Source: Ophiocordyceps camponoti-saundersi (nom. inval.)
Lineage: Eukaryota > Ascomycota > Sordariomycetes > Hypocreales > Ophiocordycipitaceae
Direction of reading: 5' to 3'
Length of the DNA: 60,659 bases
Assembly: GCA_003339415.1 (NCBI GenBank)
Contig: PDHQ01000212.1
Span: 1 to 60,659, forward strand
The notes beneath the pieces were generated by a model. The model did not search any database, was not told the DNA's origin, and worked only from the letters and a program-made list of their open reading frames with translations. Positions 35,880-47,521 of the stretch are shown piece by piece (position 1 is the first letter of the stretch; each line of letters begins with the position of its first letter). The position numbers were made by a program, and so were the translations under genes.

Positions 35880-37310
35880 TATTTAGCGGCGCTACTTCTT
35901 TGCAGACGACGACTCCCCGGCTAGGTAACGGCGGCGGCGCGATAGCGTCGGGGTCGTCGGTTTAGCGGCGGCGGCGACGGGTGCGGCGGCGGCGGTAGCA
36001 GCGGCGTTACGCTTTAGAGTAGTAACCTTTTCCTCTAACGTTAAAGTATTAGCTAACCCCCCGGAGCCCGAAAGCTTACGGGGGGGGGCAACGTCGAAGA
36101 TAGCGTTAATATACTCCCTAGAGAAAGAAATTAGCTTTCCGCGTTTAATACTACGGGATTAGGGAAACTAACTATATAATAAGGGGAGTATCGCTATATA
36201 TAAGCTTAAGCTTAGCTAGTATCGTTAAGGCCTAAGTAGTAGTAATTAACGCCCGAAGAATATTATCCGTCCTTATTATTACCTTAAGCGGCGGCTTAGT
36301 TTTAGCGGTAGTATACTACGCTATATAAGCTAAAACTAAGAGCCGGGGGGCAGGCGTATAAGTCCGGTGCGAAGGCACATATCCTATATAGGATATGCGG
36401 GGTTTCTATTTCCCCGCACGCCCTAGCGTCGCGGCCTAATCGCGATACTCGTAACCCTATTTTATATAATAAAGGCACGGAGGCTCCCGAAAGGCCCCCT
36501 CGTTATAACCGTCCTTATCTTCGTCCTCGTCCTCGTCGTTATCTTCGTTATCGACGGGGTCGGCGGCAGGGGCGGGAGGAGGAGAGGGAGCGGGGGCGAG
36601 GGTAAGGGCGGGAGTCTTAGCCCGAGACTTCTTCCGTAAGGTAAGCTACGAAAAACCTAATATTAGCAAACGCCTATTATAGATAAATCGCCCTCCTAGA
36701 CGCGGGATAAGGACTTACCGTAGTAGGAGGAGGAGGAGGAGAAGGGGAGAGCTAGCAAGGGGCCCTAGGCCGGGAGCTTCTCCGTATAGTAACCTAAGAA
36801 ATACCCGATAACGTTAGCAGCGCGTTTCTCCACGATAAGTAAGTCGCCCTCCTAGATACGGGATCGACGAGTCCTATACGGCAAGCCGCTAGGCAAGAGG
36901 AGGAAAAGACTTATATTAGGAGATAGAGGAGGAGGAGAAGTAGAAGAAAAAGAAGGAGGAGGAGGAGGAGGCTTAGAGCGACGATAACCCCCCCGGGTTA
37001 GCTTATAGCTATAACGCTCTTTAAACTAAGTATTAAAAGCTAGGAAATCCTCCTCTAAACTAAGGCCCCCGTCGTTACCCGCGATATCGTTATCGCTATC
37101 GTTATCGCTATTATCGTCGCCGTTATCGTTATCGTTATTAGCAGTAATATTAGTAGTAGCGGTAGTAGCAGAATCGATAACGGAGGAAGCGGCGGCGGCG
37201 AGGTTCTAGAGATAACTATTATATTCGCTAGGCTAAGATATCCTTATAAGCAGGAAAATATTAGCATAGTTAAACCCGCAGAATAGGTAGCGGATTCCCT
37301 TACTAATAAT
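35880..37310 (-). pseudogene. Antisense accessory gene of E4, unidentified
   Basis: Read on the minus strand from about 37310 to 35880, this interval gives a coherent protein-like frame interrupted mainly by RIP-type stops: YLFCGFNYANIFLL near 37290, PSEYNSYL, then VIDSATTATTNITANNDND with a long Asp/Asn tract near 37170-37080, GGLSLEEDFLAF and FKERYSYKL near 37020, two related blocks containing EGDL (near 36855 and 36690), Pro- and acidic-rich linkers, and a basic C-terminal end (LEEKVTTLKRNAAA, SRRRRYLAGES, SAKK). Homopolymers of C and G cause at least one frame shift. It lies opposite in sense to gag-pol, between the chromodomain and the 3' LTR. I do not recognise the protein; it is acidic in the middle and probably nuclear. 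Confidence 0.55.
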
Positions 37311-37492
37311 AATAATAATAGTAGTATTAATAATAATAACGATAGGGCTATAGAAGGAAAAAGGGAAGGAATAAAAGATTTAACGGGCAGGCACTATAAA
37401 AGCTATAGAAAAGTGGGGCGGACCGGGTAACTTAGCGGAAAATTTTTTACCTAACCTTACCGTATACTATATAATAGATCCCGCGCCTACGG

Positions 37493-37505
37493 GTAAGGGG
37501 AGGGA
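37493..37505 (+). other. Polypurine tract of E4
   Basis: A run rich in G and A (GTAAGGGGAGGGA) lies 5 bp before the 3' LTR. This is the expected position for the plus-strand DNA primer of an LTR retrotransposon and supports the plus-strand orientation. Confidence 0.65.
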
Positions 37506-37510
37506 CCTTA

Positions 37511-37810
37511 TATTAAGGTCTAGCCCTTATATTATATTCGGGTTATTAACCTAAATATTAGACTTACGGATTAGCCTCGCGATTAAACGATAAGGCTGCC
37601 GCTATCTGGCCTAGAGGCCCGTAGCGGAAGGATTAGAAGGAACGGAATAGAAAGGATAGTTAAACGGGGAGGCAAATAGGCTCTAAAGGAAAGAGCGGTA
37701 TATATAGCTATTTAGCACGCTAGAGTGCGGCTTCCTTAGAAGCTCGTTATGCGTGATTATTATTATATATAGCCTAGCAAATAAGCACCTCTTTAACTAG
37801 TCCCTTAATA
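37511..37810 (+). repeat. 3' LTR of E4
   Basis: This 300-bp repeat is the partner of 30185-30484 and is followed by the second TTCTT at 37811-37815. Confidence 0.93.
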
Positions 37811-37815
37811 TTCTT

Positions 37816-38179
37816 TAAGTTAAGAAGCTTTTAGCTAAATAGAAGTTAATCTTACTTATAAATAAGAAAATAAAATTCGCTTCCTTTAAAGAAAATAATA
37901 CTTAATAATTAAAATATATAAAATTTAGCTAATATTATTCTTACTATTACTATACTCTTAATAGCTAGGGTAAATATTATTTAAAACTTAGTAGCTTTAG
38001 TAATATTTACCTTAATAGCTATATTTACTTTATTATTTACTACCTTAGCGGTAGCTACTTTAGCAGCTTACTCCTTAGTAGTAGCTATTATAGCTATATT
38101 CTTATTATATTCTTAAGTATATAAAAAGCTTTTTAAGAATTCTTTTAAATATACTTAAATAAAATATAAACGCTTAGAG
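37816..38179 (-). other. AT-rich relic with an alanine-rich minus-strand frame
   Basis: This continues the sequence broken by E4. On the minus strand, from about 38115 to 37960, a frame without ordinary stops reads as a repetitive alanine/lysine/asparagine-rich segment (EYNKNIAIIATTKE, AAKVATAKVVNNKVNIAIK, ITKATKF). It looks helical or coiled-coil-like, perhaps the tail of a transposase or gag. No family was recognised. Confidence 0.3.
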
Positions 38180-38300
38180 TTATAATAATAATAATATTAA
38201 TACGCTAATATACCTTATATAGCTTAAAACTATCCTATATATATTTTATAAGGGGGAAAAACTAAAAAACTTAAAGTAAAACCCTCCCCTTAAGCGTTAT

Positions 38301-38570
38301 TATTAGACGGGCTGTCCGTTACTAGTAACGGGGGGGGGTCCTAGAAAGGAGTATATTATCGCAATACCCTTTATACTACTATATAAAGGGGATAGCTATC
38401 TAAATACCTATTCGATAAAGTATTAGTTAAGGAATATATAAAGTAAGAAGTAATATTATAAAATTAAAAAGATCTTATATAAAAAGTTTTACTAACTTAA
38501 GTAAGCTATATAAGGTATAAGGCTATAAGAATAATATAAAGCTATTAAGGTATTATAAGATACCTTAATA
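38301..38570 (+). repeat. Left LTR of E3
   Basis: This 270-bp repeat is less mutated than the right copy in its first 40 bases, where it keeps a perfect palindrome CGTTACTAGTAACG (38317-38330) and a run of G. The right copy reads TATTACTAATAATA at the same place, a set of transitions only. Confidence 0.82.
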
Positions 38571-39846
38571 TTTATAGTTTTTCTTTATAATATACCGTAT
38601 AGCTTCCTTAGTAAGCGTGCGGCGTTATTAGGTACTAATAATACTTATACGGTTAAAAATAACTTATAGCGCGGGTTATTATAAATTATAAAGTATTATA
38701 TATAGCCTATTTATATAGGAAAGCGTTTATATATTAAGGGAGAAAAGTTACTCTTAAAGAGAGTAATTTATTAGCTTTGTACGCTTAAAAGGGTTATTAT
38801 TATAATACTCGAGAGGTTTGTACGGAGTAATATTTATAGCTATAGCTGAAAATATAAAAAAGAGAAAGTATAATAAAGGGCGCTAGTTAGTAGAAATTTT
38901 CGCGCTACTATTTATAGCTAGTAGGCCTTACTAACTATAAAAAGCACCTTTCTTTCTATTTTATATAAAAGAAGATTTCTTCTCTCTTTTATTTTTTATA
39001 ATAATAACTATAATAATAATAATATTATTATTATTATTACTATCTCTTTTTACCGCTATAGTTTTTGCCTCTTTATATAATAATAAAGAAAAATAAAAAT
39101 AAAAAGAAAAATAAGAATAAGTTTTTATATAATAATTATATTTATTATTAATATAATCTTTAAGCGCCTCTTTTTTTTAGATAAGATTATTATTATTACT
39201 TTAAGAAGTAATAGCGCTATATACGCTAAGTTTTTATAAGCAGTAATTATTATATATATCTTTCTTATATAAGATAGTTTTATAAATATATATTAATTAT
39301 ATAATAAGCGGAGAAGCGTTATTTTCTAGCTAGTATATTTTATAATATCGCCTTACGCCTTTATAGAAGTAAAATAGCTATTAAGCTTATCTTAAAAATT
39401 ATTTAGCGCGCGGGTTATTACCGCGTGATTATAATCTAAGCCGCTAGGTAATTCCCCGCTTAAGGGCCGTATAAGCGGCGGTATAGCTAATAAGGTAATA
39501 CCCCGTTTTCTAGCTACCGCCACCTTTATAGCTTCTAAAGGGGTGCTTATAATATATATATATATAAGATTCTTATAGTTACTAGTATAACTATTATTAT
39601 ATAGAGGATAAGAAAGATAATAATAATAATAAGAGCGAGGATAAAGATAAAAAAAACAAAGATAAAAATAACGATAATAATAAAGAAAAAAAAGGCTAAG
39701 GGCAAGGGTAAGGGGGAGGAGGAGGATAAGTTAAATAATAACTCTAATAATAATAAAGATAATAATAATAATAAGAATAATAATAATAAGCTTATTATAT
39801 TACTAGCGGTTTATATTTACTATTATTAAGCGATATAAGGTAAAGG

Positions 39847-40038
39847 GTGGTAGCTGTTTTACTTTTTTTATATAATATTAAATTTATAAGCTTAGGGGGC
39901 GGCAGCGGCAGCGTAAGTTTTTTAATAATTACTTCTATTTTAATTATAATTTTATTTATTATAACTAGTTATATAAAAGCGTTATTTAAACCTTTCTTTA
40001 TTATAATATTTACTAAGTTATCTTTATTATTAATTTAA
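39847..40038 (+). other. Longest open frame in the window, 63 codons, probably not a gene
   Basis: A GTG-initiated frame encodes a very hydrophobic 63-residue peptide with a GGGSGS turn between two membrane-like stretches. It sits inside E3, in a different frame from the long degenerate coding region downstream. Its hydrophobicity follows from T-rich codons in AT-rich DNA. It is more likely a chance survivor than a membrane protein. Confidence 0.15.
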
Positions 40039-40669
40039 AATATTTCGGTAATTTCCTTTTTTTATATAATTTATATAAAGCTATAATATTAATTATAAGC
40101 CTCTTCTCCCTTATATTACTAAGCTTAATTAAGTAGTTATAAAGAGAGTATAAGTTTATATAAAATATAAGAGGGATATTTAATAGCGAGAGGCTTTATA
40201 TAATCTTTTAAAATATAATATTAAGGGCGATTTTATTATTAATTCCTTATATAATATCGTATAATTTACTTATAAGTACGCTACGCGTTACTTTCTTATA
40301 TTTTATTAAGGATTAGTATATAATATTACCGTAAATAAAGATTTTGTTTTTTATATAAGCTACCTCTTTACTTAGTATAATTATAAATTAAATCTATAAA
40401 AATAAGTTTCTATTATTTATAAATAAGCTATTAATAAAGATCTAAAGCTTTATATAGGGAAAGTTAAAAGGGATAAAATATAGTCCTTAGTTAGCGTTCT
40501 TAATTTACTATTATACTTAAGCGTTAAAAGCGTTATAATCTTCCTTTATTAGTTTCTAAACTTAAGTAATAGCTAAGAGGTTATACGCTATTTCGAGCTA
40601 GTAAATTAATAAAATATACGCTCCTTATACGCGTTATAAAAGATATGCTTACGGGGCGTTTTCTTTAGC

Positions 40670-43600
40670 TAAGTTAATAATTTATAATACCTTAGCCTAG
40701 CCTTTTTACGTAAAGAGAATATTATTACTTTTGAGGGAAATTCGTCTATAATTAAATTTAATTAGCGTCTTATATGAAAAATATATTCTTAGTTTTACAC
40801 GAAGGTTTTATTACTTAAGGGACTCTTCTTTAAAAGCTAAAAAGGCGGGCGAAATAAAAGAGAGAGTATTATCTTTTTATATTCTTATAAGATTAAAGGA
40901 ATCTAAGCTAGAAAGTATAAAAAGGAGGCATAGGTTATATATTAAAGTTATTATTTTAAAGTTTCTACGGTAATACTTATAATATATTTTAAACTAATAA
41001 ATACCTAATTTTACGATATTATAAAGTAGGCGATAAATATATAAAATAATATTTTTTAGAAAATAGTCCTCTAATTCTCTTAATAATCGTGCGAAGATCG
41101 GTTTTATTAAGTAATCGTAAGATTATATATATGCTTAAGTAATATCCTAAAGCTTAGTATATATATTATATAATTATATAAAGAAAAGGCTTAAAGTAAG
41201 AATTAGTCTCTAGCTTATTTATAAAATTATAAAAAATAAAGTAAGTATAGTAGCTTTATTAGTATTAGCGTATCCTTATATAATAAGTCGTAACTTCTTA
41301 TATAGCTTTATAATTTTATTTTTAATTCCTTATATAAGCTTTATATAAAGAATATATAGCTTTTTATATTTAGCTAAGTTATATTATATAAAAATAAAAA
41401 TATTTTTAGTAATAAGGCTATTAATTTTAGCGCGGTCTAATTCCTTAAATAGGAGGCTAGGGGTTATAATAATATTATTTTAATAAAGTTATATAATAAG
41501 GGTAATATCTTTTATCTTTTTCTCTAATAAGAAAGTAAAGAAGATAAATAAATCCGCTATATAGTTAGTAAAATCCTTATATCCCCGTAAGCTATAATAT
41601 AAGATCTTAATAATAAACTTTTTTATATAAATATCGGCTTCTTTTACGTAAGCTTTATTTAATAAATAATATAATTTAATCTATATTATATAGAACTTCG
41701 TAAAGCTACTAAGAAATTTAACGAAAACTAACTACCTTTTAATTAAGATAATTTTATATAGTCTTATTTAGCTATAGCGTTCGCGCTAAATTATAACTTA
41801 GGAATATAAGGGAAGTGTTAAGTTCTTATATAAGCGTAGTCTGTTTTATATAATAAGCGCGTAGCTAATATCTCTTTTTATATAAAGCTTGCGAATTACC
41901 TATATAGCCTTATAAGTTATAATTACTTATATAATAATATTAAGCGATTAGGGTAAAGTATTATAAATTTAAGGGTACGCGCTAAAAATAAAAAGTATAA
42001 GTATAAAGCTATTAGGCCTTATTATATAATTTAAGTATTTTATAATAAGCTAAAAAACTATATTATTATTAGCTTAGTTTTAGAAGTTATTCTTAAGTAT
42101 ATTATACGCGCGTTAAAAGGGCGCGTGCGAGCGTTTAACCTTACTTATTACTTAGTATACTTTAATAAATATCTTTTTATATAAGGAACTAATAATTTAT
42201 ACGAAGGAACGGAATTTATTTAAGAAGAAGTTTATACTTAGGTTATATATAATTATATCCGGGGGGCTTTTATAAATAGTAATCTAATAATAATAAAAGG
42301 CGTTTTAAGTATCTTAAGTAAAAAGAGATTATATAAAAATTATAGCTTAGAAAGATATAGCTTTATTAATAATGTAAAGAGTATTTTTATTAATTATATA
42401 ATATTTATAATAATCTTATAATTAAAAAAGATATTATTTTTAATTAAAAACTTAAATTATTATAGTAAGAGGTTATATACTTAGTATTAATAGTAAAACT
42501 TCTTTATTATCTAAAGTAAAGCTTTAGAGATATTATTATATTTTATATTTTAGAGTAGATTATAAAGATATTCCGTATAAGAGTATGTAAAGCGATAGTA
42601 TAAATAACGGAGTTATACTTTTATAAAGAAAAAGGCAGCTTCGCGCGGAGATATATAGAAAAATAGATATCCTTATTTTTATATAATAAGGATCGTCTAA
42701 CTATCTTTATATATAATAACGTTTCTAATATTATTAAAATATACTTTTAGGCGATTTATATTTTTAAGAGAAAAGAGGAATAGCGTAAGGGTATTAAGAA
42801 TATAATACTATATAATACCGAGGGGGCTATTAATATTAATTATATTAATCGAGGTTATAATTACTAAGCTACTAAACTTAATTATAGTAATACTTAGAGT
42901 TTAGTTAATTTATATATTTAGATTCTCTTATATAAATACCTTAACCTAGTCTTTGCTAATAGTAAAGAAATTCGCAGCGCTTATATCTTAAAATTATCCT
43001 TAGTATTTTATATAATAAGTATCTATAAGGAAAACTTAATTACTTAATTATATAGTTTATTAGATAAAAATATCTTCCCTTATAAATTAATATATAAGAG
43101 TATTTAAGAGGATAAATTAAGTAGCTTCCTTAAGAGCGTCTTTATTTTCCTTATATAATAAGTTATTAAAGTTATTAATAATATTATATCTTTTATACTT
43201 AAAGAGGAAAGCTTTAAACTTATTATTTATAAGGGGGTCCTTATTAAATTCTTTATATAAAGTAAAGTACGCTTTTCTTATATAATCGAAATCCTTTTAC
43301 TTATAATTCGTTAACTAATACTTTTCTTTCTTATAAATAAAATAGCGCTTCTTTATATAAGGTAATAAATAGTAGTTTTCTTATTAAACTTTTTTAAATT
43401 TACCTATATAAAATTTTAGCTAGGGTAAATTTAATTATAAGGAGTTTATATAATAATATTAATTAATAAAGAACTAGTTAGATATTTTCCTATAGTTAAG
43501 GGCGACTTAAAGTAATATATAAAAAATAGAGATAAATTATTTATATAAAAGCTTCGTAAAGAGAAATACTAGCTTAAGTTCTAGCACCTTATAATAAGCC

Positions 43601-44200
43601 TTAGTTATTATAGCGTAAAGTTAAGTTTCCCTTTCTTTAAGGGCGCGTTATATAAGTTATATTTTCTTAATTAATTTTCTAAGGACTTTTAGTATTATTT
43701 TCTCCGGGTATTTTCTTTATATAGAAGTAAAAGTTATACCGGCCTAATTAGCCTAGTATTATATATAATTCGTTATTATATTAAAATATAAATTAAGTAT
43801 TTAGTAGATCTTATCTTACCTTTTCTCTAGTCCTATATAGTAAAAGTAATATAACTAAGCTAAGCTTATAAAAATATCTAAAAAGATAGTATAATATTAG
43901 TTTTCGGTTATATTAATTTATTAGTAATATAATATAAAAAGCTTAGCTTTATTATATAAGATATTATATAAATAGCTTAAGTAGTTTTAATCTTTTTACT
44001 AACTTTTACTAAATATCGTAACCTTCTTAGGGGTAATTAAGCTATTATAAATTAGTTATAAAAGAGGAAGGATAAAAGCTAGGCTTTTTAAAATTATTAT
44101 AAAAGCCGTAAATAAGTTTAATATTTCCTTTACTTTATATAAGGTTATCTAAGGAGTTAAGGTTATATTAGGGGTTATATAAGGAGAAACCTTAATTAAT
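40670..44200 (+). pseudogene. Degenerate unidentified protein(s) of E3
   Basis: Plus-strand frames read through RIP stops give long protein-like stretches: LAFLRKENIITFEGNSSIIKF near 40699, YNYLYNNIKRLG near 41920, ARRYIEK and LFLYNKDRLTIFIYNN near 42640-42720, GIKNIILYNTEGAININ near 42790, KEIRSAYILKLSLVFYIIS near 42967, and KDSIILVFGYINLLVI near 43885. More than one frame is used, so frameshifts or several genes are present. Tyr- and Leu-rich composition is partly a RIP effect. I do not recognise the family. Confidence 0.4.
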
Positions 44201-44955
44201 AGGATAACCCTCTAAATAGGCTTTAAGGTAGGGGCTACTATAATTATTAAAGGAGTAGCTAAAATATAATTATATAAAGCTTTAATTACTAAGAGGAATT
44301 TCTTAATAAAGCTACTAGTTTATTATATAATAATATTTTATTTTTTAAAAAGCTATAAGAAGGCTTTAAAAAATAAATAGGAAACTTATATTACTTAGTA
44401 TTTAGTTTACTTATAAAAGTCTTTCTAAGCGTTACTAATAAAAAGGGAGCTTTTAATCTTAAAATAAATAGCTTTATATATAATTTTACTTATATATATT
44501 ATAAGTTTAATATTTAAAGGTTTATTTATAATCTTTAAGTTAGTTTTTTAGAAATCTAAGCTAGTTTTTACTTACTATATATAGACTAGAATAATATTTC
44601 TTTTAGCTATCTTTTTATATATAATTAGGTTAAGTTCTTAAGCTTAAGTTTAAGTTAGTTTCGGAGTTACTTAGGTTAGTTTAGGCTAGGTAAGCGCGGG
44701 CGTAAGCGCGTTTAAAAATACTAAGGGTATATAAAAGTTTTTATTAGATAATAAGGAATATAAAGCTATCGTTATTATCCGAGGGGGTTTAGTATAAAGG
44801 TCTTATTTTCTTTCTCTATTATATAAGGTAGCTATTATATATATTACTAAGTTATATAAGAGAGTAAAGTTAAGTATAATAAATTACTAATCTTCTTATC
44901 CGCGGTTATTTTTTCTATTTTAGCTAATCTATATATTACTTAATATACTAATAAA

Positions 44956-45229
44956 TATTAAATAAGCTATTTATTACTAATAATAAGGGGGGTCCTAGAA
45001 AGGAGTATATTATTATAATGCCCTTTATATTATTATATAAAAGGGATAGCTATTTAAATACTTATTTAAATATATAAAGTATTAGTTAAGGAATATATAA
45101 AGTAAGGAGTAATATTATAAGATTAAAAGGATTTTATATAAAGAGTCTTACTAACTTAAGTAAGCTATATAAAGTATAAAGCTATAAGAATAATATGAGG
45201 CTATTAAGGTATTATAAGATATCTTAATA
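44956..45229 (+). repeat. Right LTR of E3
   Basis: This 274-bp repeat is the partner of 38301-38570 and is followed by the target copy ATTAC and then by the continuation of the interrupted R2 sequence (TTTAGCTTTAAGTTAAAC). Confidence 0.82.
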
Positions 45230-45648
45230 ATTACTTTAGCTTTAAGTTAAACTTTATCTATACTTAGTACTTTATATATTTAATAAGTTAAGTAATAACT
45301 AATAATTAGAAAGCTAATATTCTTCCGAAAGTAAACTTTATAATAATAAAAATATATATAAACTAAGTTTAGTATAAAGTTTATATAGCTTACTTATCCT
45401 TTTAACTATTATTATCGCTATAAATTAAATCCTTATAATTAATTAAGGTAGCTTTAATAATCTAATTAATTAAAGCCTTATTAATATAGCTAAGAAATAT
45501 ATAAAGGTTTTACTATCTTATAATAAACTTTTTAATAGCTAGTTTTAAAAAATAGCTAAATTATTATAATAAAGTTATAAATAAGTTAAAAAAAAAGTTA
45601 AGGGGGTGCTATTATATTTACTTTTTAGCATTTTTACCCTTATTATTA

Positions 45649-47521
45649 ATAATAATAATAATTATACGCTAGTATGCCTAATATAGCTTAGAACTATCCT
45701 ATATATATTCTAAAAGTAAGAAAAACCGGAGAACTTAGAGTAAAACCCTCCCCTTAAGCGTTACCTTAATTTTAGGCTAGACTAGGTCTATACCCGGCAC
45801 TTTATACCTTAAATAGGTCTAGTAATAATAAGTAATTAGGAAGCTAATATTTCCTCCGGAGCGGAGTTTACGGTAGTAAGAGTACGCGTAGTCTAGGTCT
45901 AGTACGGAGTCCGTATAGCTACTTATCTTCCTAAGCGTTATCGTTATTATAAATTAAATCTCCGCGCTTAATTATAATATCTTAAATAATCTATTTAATT
46001 AAAGCTTTATTAATATAATTAAGGAATATATAAAAGTTCTACTAGCTTATAATAAATTTTATAATAGCTAATTTTAAAAGGCGGCTTAACTATTATAGCG
46101 GAGCTATAAATAAGTTTAGAGAGGGGGTCGGAGGCGGAGCTATTATATTCGCTCTTTAGCGTTTCCGCCCCGGCTACTATTAAACTCCGGTTAGCGCTAA
46201 AAGGGGTAAAAGGGTAATATATATAAAGTTTTAGTTTATAAATCTCCGTAGTTAGGAAATATAAGTATTTTTTACCTAATCCTACGCCGCTCTTATCTTA
46301 AAGTAAAGTTAACTTTACTTAAAATAAGTCCCTTAATAAAAAAAGTAATAATATAATCTTTTTTTATATATTATAAAGTAAGCTAACTTACCCTCCGTAT
46401 ATAAAGAGGCGGAGTACTAGCTATATTATAGCTTTACTATATAATATTTAGTAATATATCTAAGCTAGTAATATTTAAAATATTACTAAGGTTAGACCTT
46501 TAACTTATAAAGTTTTATATTAAAAATCTTTACTTATATTATTATACCCTTATTATAAATTTAGTTTATATTTATAATATTATTAATAATAATTATAAAG
46601 AAGCTTTACTAAGTTTTTAAATAATATCTTTTCGTATATAATTATATTACTAAGATTTTATTTAATAACTTAATCTTTTTCTAAAAAGCTTCCTTACCGC
46701 CTTACTATAAGGCCCGCGCCGGTACCCTTTTTATAATAAGAGTATAACCTCTATTAGTAAAGCGTACTTTTTCTTTAAAAATAATATAAAGCTACCTTAA
46801 ATTAAACTAAAGCTTATAAATAGTATCTTAAAATATTATTATAATATTACCGCTAAGTAATTTCCTTATTATAAAAGCTTAGCTTTATTTATAAAGTTTA
46901 TAATTAACGCTTATTATAGTTACCTTAAAGCTTTAAACTTAAAGCGGAGTAATAATAAAGTTAAAGCGAATTATAAGCTAATACTTATATTACCTAAAAA
47001 CCTATTTTTTAATAATTTTCTCTAGCGCTTTAGCTATAACTATAGCTTATATTAAAAGAGTTCCGCTCCCCTTAAAATTATAAAAAAAAAAGGAAATTAT
47101 AGCTATAATAGCTAAGGAAATATTACTAATTAATAAAGTTAGAGTAAGGGGGGCGCCTCCCCGAACCCTCTTAGACTCCGCTACTTATTCGATAATTACT
47201 TATATAAAGACTAAGGCGTCCCTTAAAATAATCTTACTAATACTCGCCTTAGCTTTTAATAAGGTAAGAGATACGGTAAATTTTTAAGTCCGAGTTTATT
47301 ATAATTTAAAGTAAAGCTATATTCTATATAAAAAATTTTCGTAGTTACGATTAACTTATATAGCGTTACCCTCCCTTTTAAAGTCGCTCCGGGCGCGGCT
47401 TAAGGTTATCGCTATAAGGTAATAGAAGAAGCGGAGTCCGCTTATAATATAAAAATAAGAGGTTTATATCCGCGTTACTATAAGCGCGGGATCTATAGAA
47501 TATATAAGAGTTATCTATACT
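45649..47521 (-). mobile_element. R2 retroposon, copy E (nested in copy D/F)
   Basis: This 1,873-bp copy is flanked by a perfect 13-bp duplication ACCCTTATTATTA at 45636-45648 and 47522-47534, inside another R2 copy. It starts with a (TAA)n stretch and is the least RIP-mutated copy. The minus strand from about 47430 reads as protein-like sequence: IALTLSRARSDFKREGNAI-type start (IAITLSRARSDF), then FTVSLTLLKAKASISKIIL, DALVFI, VAESKRVRGGAPLTLTL, a hydrophobic segment, and KALEKIIKK near 46995. A continuing frame toward the tail includes LYIIFKEKVRFTN near 46775. I recognise no reverse transcriptase or endonuclease, so the family may be non-autonomous. Confidence 0.7.

Larger units (their letters stand above)
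30185..37810 (+). mobile_element. Ty3/gypsy chromovirus E4, complete but RIP-inactivated
   Basis: This 7,626-bp element has 300-bp LTRs (30185-30484 and 37511-37810) and a perfect 5-bp target duplication TTCTT (30180-30184 and 37811-37815). The LTRs differ at about six sites, all transitions, making it one of the youngest insertions here. Reading through RIP stops on the plus strand gives gag, protease, reverse transcriptase, RNase H, integrase and chromodomain in that order, the layout of fungal chromoviruses. A purine-rich tract (about 37493-37505) precedes the 3' LTR. It is much more GC-rich than its surroundings. Unusually, about 1.7 kb lies between the chromodomain and the 3' LTR, with a likely minus-strand gene. 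Confidence 0.95.
38301..45229 (+). mobile_element. LTR-type element E3, class unresolved
   Basis: The element is 6,929 bp with direct repeats at 38301-38570 and 44956-45229, inserted in R2 copy D/F. The target in intact R2 copies is GTTAC; here the duplicates read GTTAT (38296-38300) and ATTAC (45230-45234), each one transition away. Repeat ends are TATTAG and TTAATA. A low-complexity stretch rich in Lys, Gly and Asn codons (about 39600-39780) is followed by a long degenerate plus-strand coding region (about 40670-44200). I found no reverse transcriptase, RNase H or integrase motif. It may be a non-autonomous LTR element carrying a foreign gene, or a family too diverged to read by eye. Confidence 0.72.

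Noticed and set aside
35880..37310. Captured host gene fragment such as a kinase or transcription factor
   Set aside because: The acidic tract and basic tail are compositional only, and no domain signature was seen. I left the product unidentified.
39847..40038. 63-codon open frame as a membrane protein gene
   Set aside because: It is a GTG-start frame inside a transposon, not in frame with the degenerate coding region, and its hydrophobicity follows from T-rich codons. I kept it only as a low-confidence entry.
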